Positions 34,544-43,160 of a stretch of DNA of 64,000 nt are shown piece by piece (within the stretch, counting starts at the first letter, position 1; each line of letters begins with the position of its first letter). The position numbers were made by a program, and so were the translations under genes. Under the pieces are notes generated by a model. It had not been told where the DNA came from. It saw only the letters and a program-made list of their open reading frames with translations, and did no database searches. The DNA lies in the NCBI RefSeq assembly GCF_000429705.1, contig NZ_AUCJ01000011.1:103745-167744 (forward strand), given 5' to 3'. The stretch comes from Alteribacter aurantiacus DSM 18675. GTDB lineage: Bacteria > Bacillota > Bacilli > Bacillales > Salisediminibacteriaceae.

Positions 34544-37500
34544 TTAACTGTTCGATTCAGTGGACTCTAAGTTTAGATTCAACTTGTCGTTGTTCTGATC
34601 TTCTTCGTCATCTAGCTCCAGCAGTTCAATCTCTTCTTCATTACTGGAGAGCATCTTCACGTCCATACCAAGACTTTGAAGCTCTTTGATAAGAACTTTA
34701 AAGGATTCAGGTACACCTGGTTCTGGTACGTTTTCTCCTTTAACGATCGCTTCGTACGTTTTCACACGCCCGACGACGTCATCGGATTTCACCGTCAGGA
34801 TTTCCTGAAGTGTATAAGCAGCACCGTATGCTTCAAGTGCCCATACCTCCATCTCACCAAAACGCTGTCCACCAAACTGGGCTTTACCACCAAGTGGTTG
34901 TTGCGTAACGAGTGAGTATGGTCCTGTAGAACGAGCGTGAAGCTTGTCATCAACCATGTGTGCTAGTTTGATCATGTACATTACACCAACAGATACACGG
35001 TTATCAAATGCTTCCCCTGTTCTTCCATCATAAAGGACTGTCTTCGCGTCTTCAGCCATGCCAGCTTCGGCGATTGTAGCCCATACATCTTCCTCACGAG
35101 CACCGTCAAATACAGGAGACGCAATGTGGATACCGAGGGCTTTTGCAGCCATACCCATATGCATTTCAAGTACCTGTCCGATGTTCATACGAGATGGTAC
35201 CCCAAGTGGGTTTAACATAATATCGATCGGTGTTCCATCTGGAAGATAAGGCATATCTTCTTCCGGAAGGATCTTCGAGATAACACCCTTGTTACCATGA
35301 CGACCGGCCATTTTGTCACCTTCGTGAATTTTACGCTTTTGCACGAGGTATACGCGCACAAGCTGATTCACGCCTGGTGGTAGTTCGTCCCCGTCTTCAC
35401 GGTTGAAGATTTTCACGTCAAGAACGATTCCGTCTCCGCCATGAGGCGCTCTGAGTGACGTATCACGCACTTCTCGAGCTTTTTCACCAAAGATCGCATG
35501 TAGAAGGCGTTCTTCCGCTGTTAGTTCTGTTACACCTTTAGGCGTTACTTTACCAACAAGGATATCTCCGTCTTTTACTTCCGCACCGACGCGGATAATC
35601 CCACGGTCGTCAAGGTTGCGAAGAGCATCTTCACCGACGTTAGGAATGTCACGTGTAATTTCTTCAGGTCCAAGCTTCGTGTCACGAGCTTCAGACTCAT
35701 ATTCTTCAATGTGAATGGACGTGTAAACATCGTCTTTTACAAGACGTTCACTCAAGATGATGGCATCCTCATAGTTGTAACCGTCCCATGTCATAAATCC
35801 GACTACGACGTTACGACCTAGTGCCATTTCACCTTTTTCCATTGATGGTCCATCAGCAAGGATCTCACCTGGTGTTACGATGTCCCCTTCACTTACGATC
35901 GGACGTTGGTTGTAGCAAGTTCCCTGGTTGGATCGGATGAATTTTTGAAGGTTATAGCGAATGGCATTCCCTTCAATTTCTTTTCCGTCCACTTCTTCAA
36001 GACGGCGAACTTGAATATAGTTACCGGACACGCGTTCAACGCGGCCTTTTGCTTTCGAGATAACAGCAGCACCAGAGTCTCTAGCAGACACATACTCCAT
36101 ACCTGTTCCCACAAGTGGAGACTCAGGGTTAAGAAGCGGTACAGCCTGACGTTGCATGTTCGCTCCCATTAGGGCACGGTTGGAGTCATCGTTTTCCAAG
36201 AACGGGATACACGCGGTCGCGGCAGATACTACCTGCTTTGGCGATACGTCCATGTAATCCACGCGGTCTTTAGGTACAACGATGTTCTCACCACGGAAAC
36301 GACAAATGATGTTGTCATCGACGAACAATCCAGTCTCGTCAAGCTTCGCGTTAGCCTGGGCCACTACATAGTTATCCTCTTCGTCAGCTGTCAAATAGTC
36401 AATTTGTTCGGATACGCCACCGCGTTCATGGTCAACCTTACGATAAGGTGTTTCCATAAAGCCGAACTCATTTACTTTCGCAAAGCTGGAAAGAGAGTTG
36501 ATTAGTCCAATGTTTGGACCCTCAGGTGTTTCGATTGGACACATACGACCATAGTGAGAGTAGTGAACGTCTCGTACTTCAAAGCCGGCACGCTCACGAG
36601 TCAGACCACCAGGTCCTAATGCAGACAGACGACGCTTATGTGTAAGTTCTGCAAGCGGGTTTGTCTGGTCCATAAACTGAGATAGCTGAGAGCTACCGAA
36701 GAACTCTTTAATGGATGCAATAACCGGACGAATGTTGATTAATGCCTGTGGCGTAATCATATTCGCATCTTGGATCGACATACGCTCTCGAACAACACGT
36801 TCCATACGGGATAGCCCGATACGGAATTGGTTCTGAAGCAACTCACCTACAGAACGAAGACGACGGTTACCCAAGTGGTCAATGTCATCGGTGTTGCCGA
36901 CGCCATGTAATAGGTTAAAGAAGTAGTTGATGGAAGAAATGATGTCTGCAGGTGTGATGTTCTTCACACTGCGGTCCACCACGCCATTGCTGATCACACG
37001 GATCGGCTGAGCGTCTTCTTTACCGTTTTGAGGATGAATAAGAACAGATTGAAGCTCTACTTCTTCCTCTTCCACTACACCACCATTTAGAGTGTAATGA
37101 CGGAAACCAACGTTATTCTCCAAGTAAGGAATCAGACGATCAAGAAGACGGCGATCAATCATAACCCCTTCTTCTGCAAGTACTTCGCCTGTATCCGGAT
37201 CAACGAGCGTTTCAGCTAAGCGCTGGTTGAAAAGGCGTTCCTTAATATGAAGTTTCTTATTCATTTTGTAGCGACCAACATTAGCCAAGTCATAGCGCTT
37301 CGGATCAAAGAAACGAGACTCTAAGAGACTCTTGGCATTATCAACAGTTGGTGGCTCTCCTGGGCGAAGGCGCTCATAGATTTCAAGTAGCGCTTTCTCT
37401 GAGCTGTCCGTGTTGTCTTTGTCAAGTGAGTTACGTAAGTATTCATCTTCTCCCAGTAAGTCAATGATCTCTTGATCAGTTCCAAACCCGAGAGCACGGA

Positions 37501-38086
37501 GTAATACCGTAACCGGGATTTTTCGTGTACGGTCAATACGCACATAAACGACATCTTTAGCATCGGTTTCAAGCTCCAACCAAGCACCGCGGTTTGGAAT
37601 CACAGTAGCTCCGAAGCCTTTCTTACCGTTTTTGTCAATTTTGTCGTTGAAATAGACACTTGGAGAACGAACGAGCTGAGACACGATAACACGCTCTGCA
37701 CCGTTAATAACGAATGTCCCTGTTTCGGTCATAAGTGGGAAATCTCCCATAAATACTTCCTGCTCTTTTACTTCTCCTGTCTCTTTGTTGATCAAGCGGA
37801 CCTTGACACGAAGAGGTGCAGAATAAGTAACATCCCTCTCTTTTGAATCTTCGACAGAGTACTTTGGCTCTCCTAAGCTATAATCAATAAACTCTAAAAC
37901 CAAATTACCTGTGAAGTCTTCGATCGGGGAGATGTCTGAAAACATCTCGCGAATACCCTCATCAAGAAACCATTGATAAGAAGCCGTTTGAATCTCGATT
38001 AAGTTTGGAAGCTCCAAAACTTCGTTGATTCGCGCATAGCTTCTTCTCTGGCGGTGACGTCCATACTGAACTTGTTGACCTGTCAA
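34544..38086 (-). CDS. rpoB: DNA-directed RNA polymerase subunit beta
   Basis: A 1180-residue beta subunit. The rifampicin pocket (SSQLSQFMDQTNPLAEL, THKRRLSALGPGG) is wild type. The fork-loop and switch regions (RMCPIETPEGPNIGL, EGDKMAGRHGNKGV, KAQFGGQRFGEMEVWALE) are intact. The start is taken as TTG at 38086 (LTGQQVQYGRHRQRRS), aligned with B. subtilis and following GAGGGGTGAATCAG; a GTG three codons upstream is the alternative, but lies within that ribosome-binding site. Confidence 0.97.
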   Translation of the reverse strand: MTGQQVQYGRHRQRRSYARINEVLELPNLIEIQTASYQWFLDEGIREMFSDISPIEDFTGNLVLEFIDYSLGEPKYSVEDSKERDVTYSAPLRVKVRLINKETGEVKEQEVFMGDFPLMTETGTFVINGAERVIVSQLVRSPSVYFNDKIDKNGKKGFGATVIPNRGAWLELETDAKDVVYVRIDRTRKIPVTVLLRALGFGTDQEIIDLLGEDEYLRNSLDKDNTDSSEKALLEIYERLRPGEPPTVDNAKSLLESRFFDPKRYDLANVGRYKMNKKLHIKERLFNQRLAETLVDPDTGEVLAEEGVMIDRRLLDRLIPYLENNVGFRHYTLNGGVVEEEEVELQSVLIHPQNGKEDAQPIRVISNGVVDRSVKNITPADIISSINYFFNLLHGVGNTDDIDHLGNRRLRSVGELLQNQFRIGLSRMERVVRERMSIQDANMITPQALINIRPVIASIKEFFGSSQLSQFMDQTNPLAELTHKRRLSALGPGGLTRERAGFEVRDVHYSHYGRMCPIETPEGPNIGLINSLSSFAKVNEFGFMETPYRKVDHERGGVSEQIDYLTADEEDNYVVAQANAKLDETGLFVDDNIICRFRGENIVVPKDRVDYMDVSPKQVVSAATACIPFLENDDSNRALMGANMQRQAVPLLNPESPLVGTGMEYVSARDSGAAVISKAKGRVERVSGNYIQVRRLEEVDGKEIEGNAIRYNLQKFIRSNQGTCYNQRPIVSEGDIVTPGEILADGPSMEKGEMALGRNVVVGFMTWDGYNYEDAIILSERLVKDDVYTSIHIEEYESEARDTKLGPEEITRDIPNVGEDALRNLDDRGIIRVGAEVKDGDILVGKVTPKGVTELTAEERLLHAIFGEKAREVRDTSLRAPHGGDGIVLDVKIFNREDGDELPPGVNQLVRVYLVQKRKIHEGDKMAGRHGNKGVISKILPEEDMPYLPDGTPIDIMLNPLGVPSRMNIGQVLEMHMGMAAKALGIHIASPVFDGAREEDVWATIAEAGMAEDAKTVLYDGRTGEAFDNRVSVGVMYMIKLAHMVDDKLHARSTGPYSLVTQQPLGGKAQFGGQRFGEMEVWALEAYGAAYTLQEILTVKSDDVVGRVKTYEAIVKGENVPEPGVPESFKVLIKELQSLGMDVKMLSSNEEEIELLELDDEEDQNNDKLNLNLESTESNS

Positions 38087-38329
38087 CTGATTCACCCCTC
38101 AAACCTAACGTTTTTATTAAGAAAAGCGCAAACGTCAATCCAATTAGCAACAGACGCAGCAAAATAAACAATACTACTATCCTCGCCATCATGACGCTTA
38201 AGCTAAACATAGACATGAAAATGCTTTCCTATCTATGAGCTAATGGGCATACGTTTGATCCCCATTAAACATAAAATAGGTCAATCTACAGGTTCGTGAT
38301 TGTTACCTTTGATAAAAGGTGAAAAAACC

Positions 38330-38405
38330 AAAAAAGGGTATTTTCAAAGTCTTTTATCACAAAAGCATAAAAGACGTTACTAGTTTGTCCAAAATTACCC
38401 TTTTT
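38330..38405 (-). terminator. Two-tier hairpin with T-tract between ybxB-like gene and rpoB
   Basis: On the minus strand AAAAAGGGTA pairs with TACCCTTTTTT and encloses GTCTTTTAT/ATAAAAGAC. The T run makes it look like an intrinsic terminator or attenuator that limits read-through from the rplJL-ybxB transcript into rpoBC. The rest of the 395-bp gap shows an ACCTTT/AAAGGT hairpin at 38305-38320, and no convincing promoter. Confidence 0.6.
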
Positions 38406-38490
38406 ATTCACGGATCCTATATTTAAACGCATTGACCCTATTTTCATTTACATACGCATTAAATAACATTAACACAACCGAAAAACAGAG

Positions 38491-39096
38491 TCAATGTTTT
38501 TTGGCGCGCAGAATAAAGTACCCTTTTTCTTTTAGAGGCACGTCCACTTCACCAACACCGAAAAGCTCTTCAAGCTTTTTCTTCGCAGACGGTGCACCCT
38601 GTTTTTTCTGAATGACCACCCACAACTCGCCGCCTGTTTTTAATTGAACATATGCTTCTTCAAGAAGTTGGTATACGGTTTCTTTTCCAGCGCGAATGGG
38701 AGGGTTCGTTAATATCGCCGCGAACTCTCGGTCTTTGATCTCGGAAAAGAGCATGCTCTCTTTAATTTCTACATTACTCACTTGGTTATTTGAGGCATTT
38801 TCCTTCGCGAGCTTAATCGCACGCTCATTGATGTCGACCATCACAAAGGTACGTTCGGGCATTTCTTTAGCCAAAGTAATTCCAATTGGTCCCCATCCGC
38901 AGCCAATGTCCCCAATCGGTCCATCTATTTCAGGAATCGTAAAGGCCTCAAGTAGCACACGAGTTCCAAAATCCAAGCCCCCTTTTGAAAAGACGCCTCT
39001 GTCAGACAAAAAGGTCAGCTTGTGTTCTCGCACATGGACTGCTACTTTTTCAGGTTGACTCGCAACATCTGGCTTATCAGAATAATAGTGACTCAT
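38491..39096 (-). CDS. Class I SAM-dependent methyltransferase, RsmC-like (YbxB)
   Basis: A 201-residue methyltransferase of the MTS small domain type, with the SAM-binding glycine motif GDIGCGWGPIGI (motif I, about residues 60-72), VDINERAI (motif II) and the NPPIRAG catalytic motif (NPPx) typical of N2-guanine rRNA methylases. B. subtilis ybxB occupies the same place between rplL and rpoB. The likely substrate is 16S rRNA guanine, by family resemblance. The ATG at 39096 with AGGTGGAAACG upstream is preferred over a GTG three codons earlier. Confidence 0.9.
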   Translation of the reverse strand: MSHYYSDKPDVASQPEKVAVHVREHKLTFLSDRGVFSKGGLDFGTRVLLEAFTIPEIDGPIGDIGCGWGPIGITLAKEMPERTFVMVDINERAIKLAKENASNNQVSNVEIKESMLFSEIKDREFAAILTNPPIRAGKETVYQLLEEAYVQLKTGGELWVVIQKKQGAPSAKKKLEELFGVGEVDVPLKEKGYFILRAKKH

Positions 39097-39171
39097 CGTT
39101 TCCACCTGCCATGATTGAAAGTGTCGGTAGTTCCTTTACTCACTAGAACAAGAGACTACCTTTTATCGTGT

Positions 39172-39206
39172 AAAAAAACTCGCCTTGGATGAACCAAAGC
39201 GAGTTT
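39172..39206 (-). terminator. Terminator between rplL and the ybxB-like gene
   Basis: AAACTCGCTTTGG pairs with CCAAGGCGAGTTT (one mismatch) and is followed by TTTTTAC on the minus strand. It lies 13 bp after the rplL stop and should end most rplJL transcripts before rpoBC, a partial terminator as known in other bacteria. Confidence 0.88.
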
Positions 39207-39218
39207 TTAGAGCGTTCA

Positions 39219-39581
39219 TTATTTAACTTCTACAGAAGCTCCAGCGTCTTCAAGCTTAGCTTTCATTTCTTCAGCTTCGTCTTTAGAAACGCCTTCTTTG
39301 ATTGGTGCAGGAGCGCCGTCTACAAGAGCTTTCGCATCTTTAAGACCTAGGCCAGTGATTTCACGAACCACTTTGATTACGCCGATTTTTGAGCTTCCAG
39401 CAGACTCAAGTACTACGTCGAATTCAGTTTGTTCTTCAGCAGCTTCTCCAGCTCCGCCACCAGCTACAGCTACAGGTGCAGCAGCTTCTACTCCGAATTC
39501 TTCCTCGATCGCTTTAACAAGATCGTTTAGTTCTAGTACAGACATTTCTTTAATTGCATCAATAATTTGCTCTTTAGTCAT
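39219..39581 (-). CDS. rplL: 50S ribosomal protein L7/L12
   Basis: A 120-residue stalk protein. N-terminal dimerisation helix region (MTKEQIIDAIKEMSVLELND), an alanine/glycine-rich hinge (about 35-50) and the factor-binding C-terminal domain (KIGVIKVVREITGLGLKDAK). Four to six copies bind to L10, encoded just upstream. Confidence 0.98.
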   Translation of the reverse strand: MTKEQIIDAIKEMSVLELNDLVKAIEEEFGVEAAAPVAVAGGGAGEAAEEQTEFDVVLESAGSSKIGVIKVVREITGLGLKDAKALVDGAPAPIKEGVSKDEAEEMKAKLEDAGASVEVK

Positions 39582-39647
39582 TTGTCTTTCCTCCTATTTA
39601 TTATAAGTTTCTAGTTTATGGTCAAGCCGATTTCAGGCATGTAAATG

Positions 39648-40148
39648 TTACGCGCCTTGTTCTTCCTTTTGTTCTGCAACAGCTTTTGTAGCCAATGCAA
39701 AGTTTCTGATTGGAGCTTGCATAACGCTGAGAAGCATTCCAAGCAAACCTTCGCGGGATGGTAGTTCCGCAAGTGCTTTAACTTCTTCGAGAGATGCAAC
39801 GCGCCCTTCAATGACACCAGCTTTTAGTTCCAATGCATCGTGATCCTTCGCGAATTTGTTAAGAATTCTCGCAGGAGCGATAACATCGTCGTTACTAAAT
39901 GCAATAGCAGTCGGTCCTACTAGTTGCTCGTCCAATTCACTTAGACCAGCTTCAGCAGTCGCACGACGAGTCATTGAGTTTTTGTAAACTTTGAAGTCTA
40001 CGTTTGCTTCACGTAGTTGCTTACGAAGTTCAGTTACTTCTGAAACGTCAAGTCCGCGATAGTCAACAACAATTGTTGATTGGCTTTCCTTAAGTTTCGC
40101 AGCAATTTCCTGAACAACCGCTTGTTTTTTCTCAATAATTTTGCTCAT
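39648..40148 (-). CDS. rplJ: 50S ribosomal protein L10
   Basis: A 166-residue L10, base of the stalk (MSKIIEKKQAVVQEIAAKL start). The frame is open upstream through the leader, but the ATG at 40148 has GGAGGTGTCAGAACAGG. L10 with L12 is expected to bind the leader at 40229-40320 and repress its own transcript. Confidence 0.96.
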   Translation of the reverse strand: MSKIIEKKQAVVQEIAAKLKESQSTIVVDYRGLDVSEVTELRKQLREANVDFKVYKNSMTRRATAEAGLSELDEQLVGPTAIAFSNDDVIAPARILNKFAKDHDALELKAGVIEGRVASLEEVKALAELPSREGLLGMLLSVMQAPIRNFALATKAVAEQKEEQGA

Positions 40149-40194
40149 CCTGTTCTGACACCTCCTATAGAATGAATGGTTCATACCGGAGAAA

Positions 40195-40228
40195 TAAAAA
40201 TGCCTCCACGTCGTAGACATGGAGGCAC
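40195..40228 (-). terminator. Intrinsic terminator inside the rplJL leader (attenuator)
   Basis: TGCCTCCA(T/C)GTC-type arms form a perfect stem (GTGCCTCCATGTC / GACGTGGAGGCA) followed by TTTTTATTT on the minus strand, about 50 nt before rplJ. The ascending arm contains GTCTAC, complementary to GTAGAC in the upstream L10 leader, so an antiterminator can compete. Confidence 0.82.
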
Positions 40229-40320
40229 ACGTATCGAAAACCTGTATAAACAGGGATCTGATCATGATTTCACCTAGGCAGGATATTAAGCGACATGTCG
40301 CTCCTGCTGTCTACGGTATG
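40229..40320 (-). ncRNA. L10 leader (ribosomal protein autoregulatory RNA)
   Basis: The transcript reads CCGTAGACAGCAGGAGC, then a GCGACATGTCGC hairpin, then CCTGCCTAGGTGAA, the hallmark L10-leader pattern in Firmicutes. It sits between a strong promoter and the attenuator upstream of rplJ. Confidence 0.85.
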
Positions 40321-40346
40321 AGTGTTTATGAAAATCACTATTGAAC

Positions 40347-40375
40347 AGTATATCCTCCTCAAAACGAGAAGTCAA
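40347..40375 (-). promoter_or_regulatory. Sigma-A promoter of rplJL
   Basis: TTGACT, 17 bp, TATACT on the minus strand, a few bases after the rplA stop. Confidence 0.87.
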
Positions 40376-40383
40376 TACCTTGA

Positions 40384-41079
40384 TTAAAGTTTATATGCGG
40401 AAGAATTTACCTTAACGCCAGGTCCCATTGTAGAAGCAACGGAAACATTGCGCATGTAAGTTCCTTTAGCAGCTGCAGGCTTCGCTTTTAACAATGTATC
40501 AATCATTGTTTGGAAGTTCTCTTGCAACTTCTCAGTATCAAATGATACTTTTCCGATTGGTACGTGAATGTTACCGGATTTATCAACACGGTATTCCACT
40601 TTACCAGCTTTAATTTCGTTCACAGCTTTTTCTACATCGAAAGTTACTGTGCCAGTTTTAGGGTTTGGCATTAGACCTTTTGGTCCAAGCACTCGACCTA
40701 GTTTACCAACTTGAGCCATCATGTCAGGTGTAGCAACTACAACATCAAAGTCGAACCAACCTTGGTTGATTTTGTTGATGAGTTCCTCTTCACCTACGTG
40801 GTCTGCTCCAGCAGCTTCTGCTTCTTTCGCTTTGTCGCCTTTAGCGAAAACAAGTACACGTTGTGTTTTACCTGTTCCGTTTGGAAGTACGACTGCTCCA
40901 CGAATTTGCTGATCTGCTTTCTTTGGATCTACGCCAAGGCGCGCAGCTAATTCAACAGTTTCGTCAAAGTTAGCTGTTGCCGTTTTCTTTACTAACTCGA
41001 TTGCTTCTTGCGCGTCGTACGCTTTTTCGCGATCAACGAGCTTCAAAGCATCTTCGAACTTTTTGCCTTTCTTAGCCAT
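40384..41079 (-). CDS. rplA: 50S ribosomal protein L1
   Basis: A 231-residue L1 (MAKKGKKFEDALKLVDREKA start, ATPDMMAQVGKLGRVLGPKG and MPNPKTGTVT blocks), forming the mobile stalk at the E site. In many bacteria L1 also represses the rplK-rplA operon by binding its mRNA. Confidence 0.98.
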   Translation of the reverse strand: MAKKGKKFEDALKLVDREKAYDAQEAIELVKKTATANFDETVELAARLGVDPKKADQQIRGAVVLPNGTGKTQRVLVFAKGDKAKEAEAAGADHVGEEELINKINQGWFDFDVVVATPDMMAQVGKLGRVLGPKGLMPNPKTGTVTFDVEKAVNEIKAGKVEYRVDKSGNIHVPIGKVSFDTEKLQENFQTMIDTLLKAKPAAAKGTYMRNVSVASTMGPGVKVNSSAYKL

Positions 41080-41130
41080 GTTATTTCCTCCTTGATTGTG
41101 GTTTTAGCGGTTAGACCTCCCACTAATAAA

Positions 41131-41208
41131 GGTTGCGAGCCCGGAGTGTAATGGGCTTGTTCACCCAATGCATTCCAGGCGGGAGAAAATCATCCCCGCA
41201 TCGCAACC
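41131..41208 (-). other. Cloverleaf-like RNA structure in the rplK-rplA spacer
   Basis: An 8-bp closing stem GGTTGCGA/TCGCAACC holds two or three internal hairpins (GCGGG/CCCGC, TGGG/CCCA or GCCC/GGGC). It ends about 50 nt before rplA, and GTGGGAGG follows, reminiscent of the L1-binding loop. Autoregulation by L1 or RNase processing are both possible. Confidence 0.5.
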
Positions 41209-41231
41209 TCACTTACACTTCATGGGTTTAA

Positions 41232-41657
41232 TTAACCTTCGATAACGATCCCCATGCTACGGGCAGTACCTTCAACCATACGCATTGCTGCTTCAACATC
41301 AGCTGCGTTTAGATCAGGCATTTTCGTTTCCGCGATTTCACGAACTTTATCACGACTTAACGTTGCCACCTTAGTCTTGTTCGGCTCACCAGAAGCCGTT
41401 TCAATTCCTGCTGCTTTCTTCAACAATACTGCAGCCGGTGGAGTTTTAGTGATAAATGTAAATGAACGGTCTTCAAATACCGTGATTTCAACTGGAATGA
41501 TTAAGCCCGCTTGTTCCTGTGTACGAGCGTTAAATTCTTTACAGAATCCCATGATGTTCACGCCTGCTTGACCAAGTGCTGGACCAACAGGTGGTGCTGG
41601 GTTTGCTTTACCAGCTGGGATTTGAAGTTTTACAACTTTAATGACCTTTTTAGCCAC
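41232..41657 (-). CDS. rplK: 50S ribosomal protein L11
   Basis: A 141-residue L11 at the GTPase-associated centre (KLQIPAGKANPAPPVGPALG start, SFTFITKTPPAAVLL). The start is a GTG behind AAGGAGGTGTGTCGC; the upstream in-frame ATG (41711) gives 18 residues with no family counterpart. The proline-rich N-terminal segment targeted by thiopeptides is wild type. Confidence 0.96.
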   Translation of the reverse strand: MAKKVIKVVKLQIPAGKANPAPPVGPALGQAGVNIMGFCKEFNARTQEQAGLIIPVEITVFEDRSFTFITKTPPAAVLLKKAAGIETASGEPNKTKVATLSRDKVREIAETKMPDLNAADVEAAMRMVEGTARSMGIVIEG

Positions 41658-41734
41658 GCGACACACCTCCTTAAGTCCGTGATGTGGTATACCGGGCATT
41701 TGCCCTCCCACTCATATGCCTGCATGTTTGCAGG

Positions 41735-41760
41735 AAAAAACGTGAACATGATGTTCACGT
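41735..41760 (-). terminator. Intrinsic terminator between nusG and rplK
   Basis: A nearly perfect palindrome ACGTGAACATCATGTTCACG followed by TTTTTT on the minus strand; a second small hairpin CCTGCAAACATGCAGG follows at once. It either ends the nusG transcript or attenuates rplK. Confidence 0.82.
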
Positions 41761-41776
41761 CATTAACAACATTCAA

Positions 41777-41805
41777 ATTTTATCACTTATAAAAATGAAT
41801 ATCAA
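41777..41805 (-). promoter_or_regulatory. Sigma-A promoter of rplK-rplA
   Basis: TTGATA, 17 bp, TAAAAT on the minus strand, placed just before the terminator at 41735-41760. Confidence 0.72.
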
Positions 41806-41838
41806 GTCGAATTTAAAATTCTATTTATTGGCAGACGA

Positions 41839-42372
41839 TTAAATCTTCTCAACTTGAGTAAATTCGAGCTCAACAGGTGTCTCTCGACCAAACATATTTA
41901 CGTGTACTTTAAGCTTACGCTTCTCCACGTGAATATCTTCAATCGTCCCGATGAAGTTAGCAAATGGACCCTCTTTCACCTTAACAGGTTCTTTGATTTC
42001 AAAGTCCACTGCCGCTTTAGGCTCTTCAACGCCCATTTGACGTAAGATCGCGTCTACTTCTTCAGGAAGAAGCGGTGTAGGTTTAGATCCCGCACCTGCA
42101 GACCCGACAAATCCTGTTACTCCCGGTGTGTTACGAACAACGTACCAAGAGTCATCTGTCATTACCATTTCAACGATAACATAACCCGGAAAGACTTTTT
42201 TTGTTACTTGCTTGCTCTTTCCATTCTTCACTTCTGTCTCTTCCTCTACAGGAACGAGTACGCGGAAGATCTTGTCAGTCATGTCCATAGACTCCACACG
42301 CTTTTCAAGGTTCGTTTTTACTTTGTTCTCATAACCTGAATATGTGTGGACAACAAACCAATTTTTCTCCAT
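41839..42372 (-). CDS. nusG: Transcription termination/antitermination factor NusG
   Basis: A 177-residue NusG: NGN domain (WFVVHTYSGYENKVKTNL; FPGYVIVEM) at 1-115 and a C-terminal KOW domain (VKVKEGPFANFIGTIEDI). It binds the RNA polymerase clamp and promotes pausing in Bacillus. The gene follows secE, its usual partner. Confidence 0.98.
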   Translation of the reverse strand: MEKNWFVVHTYSGYENKVKTNLEKRVESMDMTDKIFRVLVPVEEETEVKNGKSKQVTKKVFPGYVIVEMVMTDDSWYVVRNTPGVTGFVGSAGAGSKPTPLLPEEVDAILRQMGVEEPKAAVDFEIKEPVKVKEGPFANFIGTIEDIHVEKRKLKVHVNMFGRETPVELEFTQVEKI

Positions 42373-42428
42373 GACGATCAGGACGTAATGTCCTTCCCTC
42401 CTCTAAAAGCAGCTAAAAACCGATGTTA

Positions 42429-42632
42429 CTAATTAAGAATCATACGAATCAATTCAGAAATACCCGTGTCGATAATTGCGAAGAATACTGCGATAAATGC
42501 TACTGTTGCAATAACGACTCCCGTGTAACGCACAAGTTCCTTACGTGTAGGCCACGTTACTCGCTTCATTTCCGTCGAGACTTCTTTTAGGAACTTCACT
42601 GGTTTCTTTGCTGTTGATGTTGTTTCTGCCAT
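42429..42632 (-). CDS. secE: Protein translocase subunit SecE
   Basis: A 67-residue SecE with one C-terminal membrane helix (TGVVIATVAFIAVFFAIID) and the amphipathic VTWPTRKEL segment. ATG at 42632 has GGTTGGAGGTGGCTTGT upstream; the five-codon extension is rejected. Confidence 0.96.
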   Translation of the reverse strand: MAETTSTAKKPVKFLKEVSTEMKRVTWPTRKELVRYTGVVIATVAFIAVFFAIIDTGISELIRMILN

Positions 42633-42670
42633 ACAAGCCACCTCCAACCTTCATCTATACTTATATGCAA

Positions 42671-42820
42671 TTACTTCGTCTCCACATGGGTTGTATGCTT
42701 TGCGCAAGTGTTACAGTACTTCTTCTTTTGCAAACGCTCCGCTTGGCTGCTTTGCGTTTTAGTGGTTGAATAGTTTCGGCATTTACATTCCGAACATGCG
42801 AGAACGACTTTAGTTGACAT
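42671..42820 (-). CDS. rpmG: 50S ribosomal protein L33, zinc-binding type
   Basis: A 49-residue L33 with C-x2-C ... C-x2-C (CSECK, CNTC), the zinc-binding paralogue. Start at 42820 behind GTAAGGAGTATACT; upstream residues are not L33-like. It heads the rpmG-secE-nusG unit, as in B. subtilis. Confidence 0.95.
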   Translation of the reverse strand: MSTKVVLACSECKCRNYSTTKTQSSQAERLQKKKYCNTCAKHTTHVETK

Positions 42821-42874
42821 AGTATACTCCTTACGTGTGCAAAAACCTATGTGCACAGATGTACATACCTTACA

Positions 42875-42904
42875 AATTTATCATAATAAAAGAAGGGATG
42901 TCAA
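42875..42904 (-). promoter_or_regulatory. Sigma-A promoter of rpmG-secE-nusG
   Basis: TTGACA, 18 bp, TAAATT on the minus strand, 55 bp upstream of rpmG. Confidence 0.72.
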
Positions 42905-43016
42905 CGTCCCTTCCCTCACAGTCTCGCCGCTTTTCCTTTATTTCATAACAAGAGGATGAGAAAGTTCACTACACAACATGAGGTCTTTTTTGTTGTTTTT
43001 TTGCTTCTTGTAAGTC

Positions 43017-43147
43017 GAGTTGCTTCCCTACTAAACTCTTTATAAATGGCTAACTTCTTGGTTGAAGTCTACGCGTCCTTTACTCGGATGCGGTGCTAAT
43101 TACTTGTTAATTAGCGTAGGCGGTCGTACCAACAGGCGAAGCAACTC
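43017..43147 (+). ncRNA. Structured intergenic element, candidate RNA
   Basis: A perfect 10-bp closing stem GAGTTGCTTC/GAAGCAACTC spans 131 bp and encloses a CTACGC/GCGTAG stem, an 8-bp hairpin GCTAATTA/TAATTAGC, CTTC/GAAG and a TCC/GGA hairpin. An intrinsic terminator oriented on the plus strand follows. No coding frame is convincing. Alternatives are a small inverted-repeat transposable remnant or a 3' element on the minus strand. I do not recognise a known family. Confidence 0.45.
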
Positions 43148-43160
43148 TGATCTTGCTTTA

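Noticed and set aside
37962..38216. Minus-strand frame with a hydrophobic N terminus overlapping the start of rpoB
   Set aside because: It runs 50 codons into rpoB in another frame, its overlapping part is not protein-like, and its ribosome-binding site is weak. A short leader peptide cannot be excluded but is not supported.
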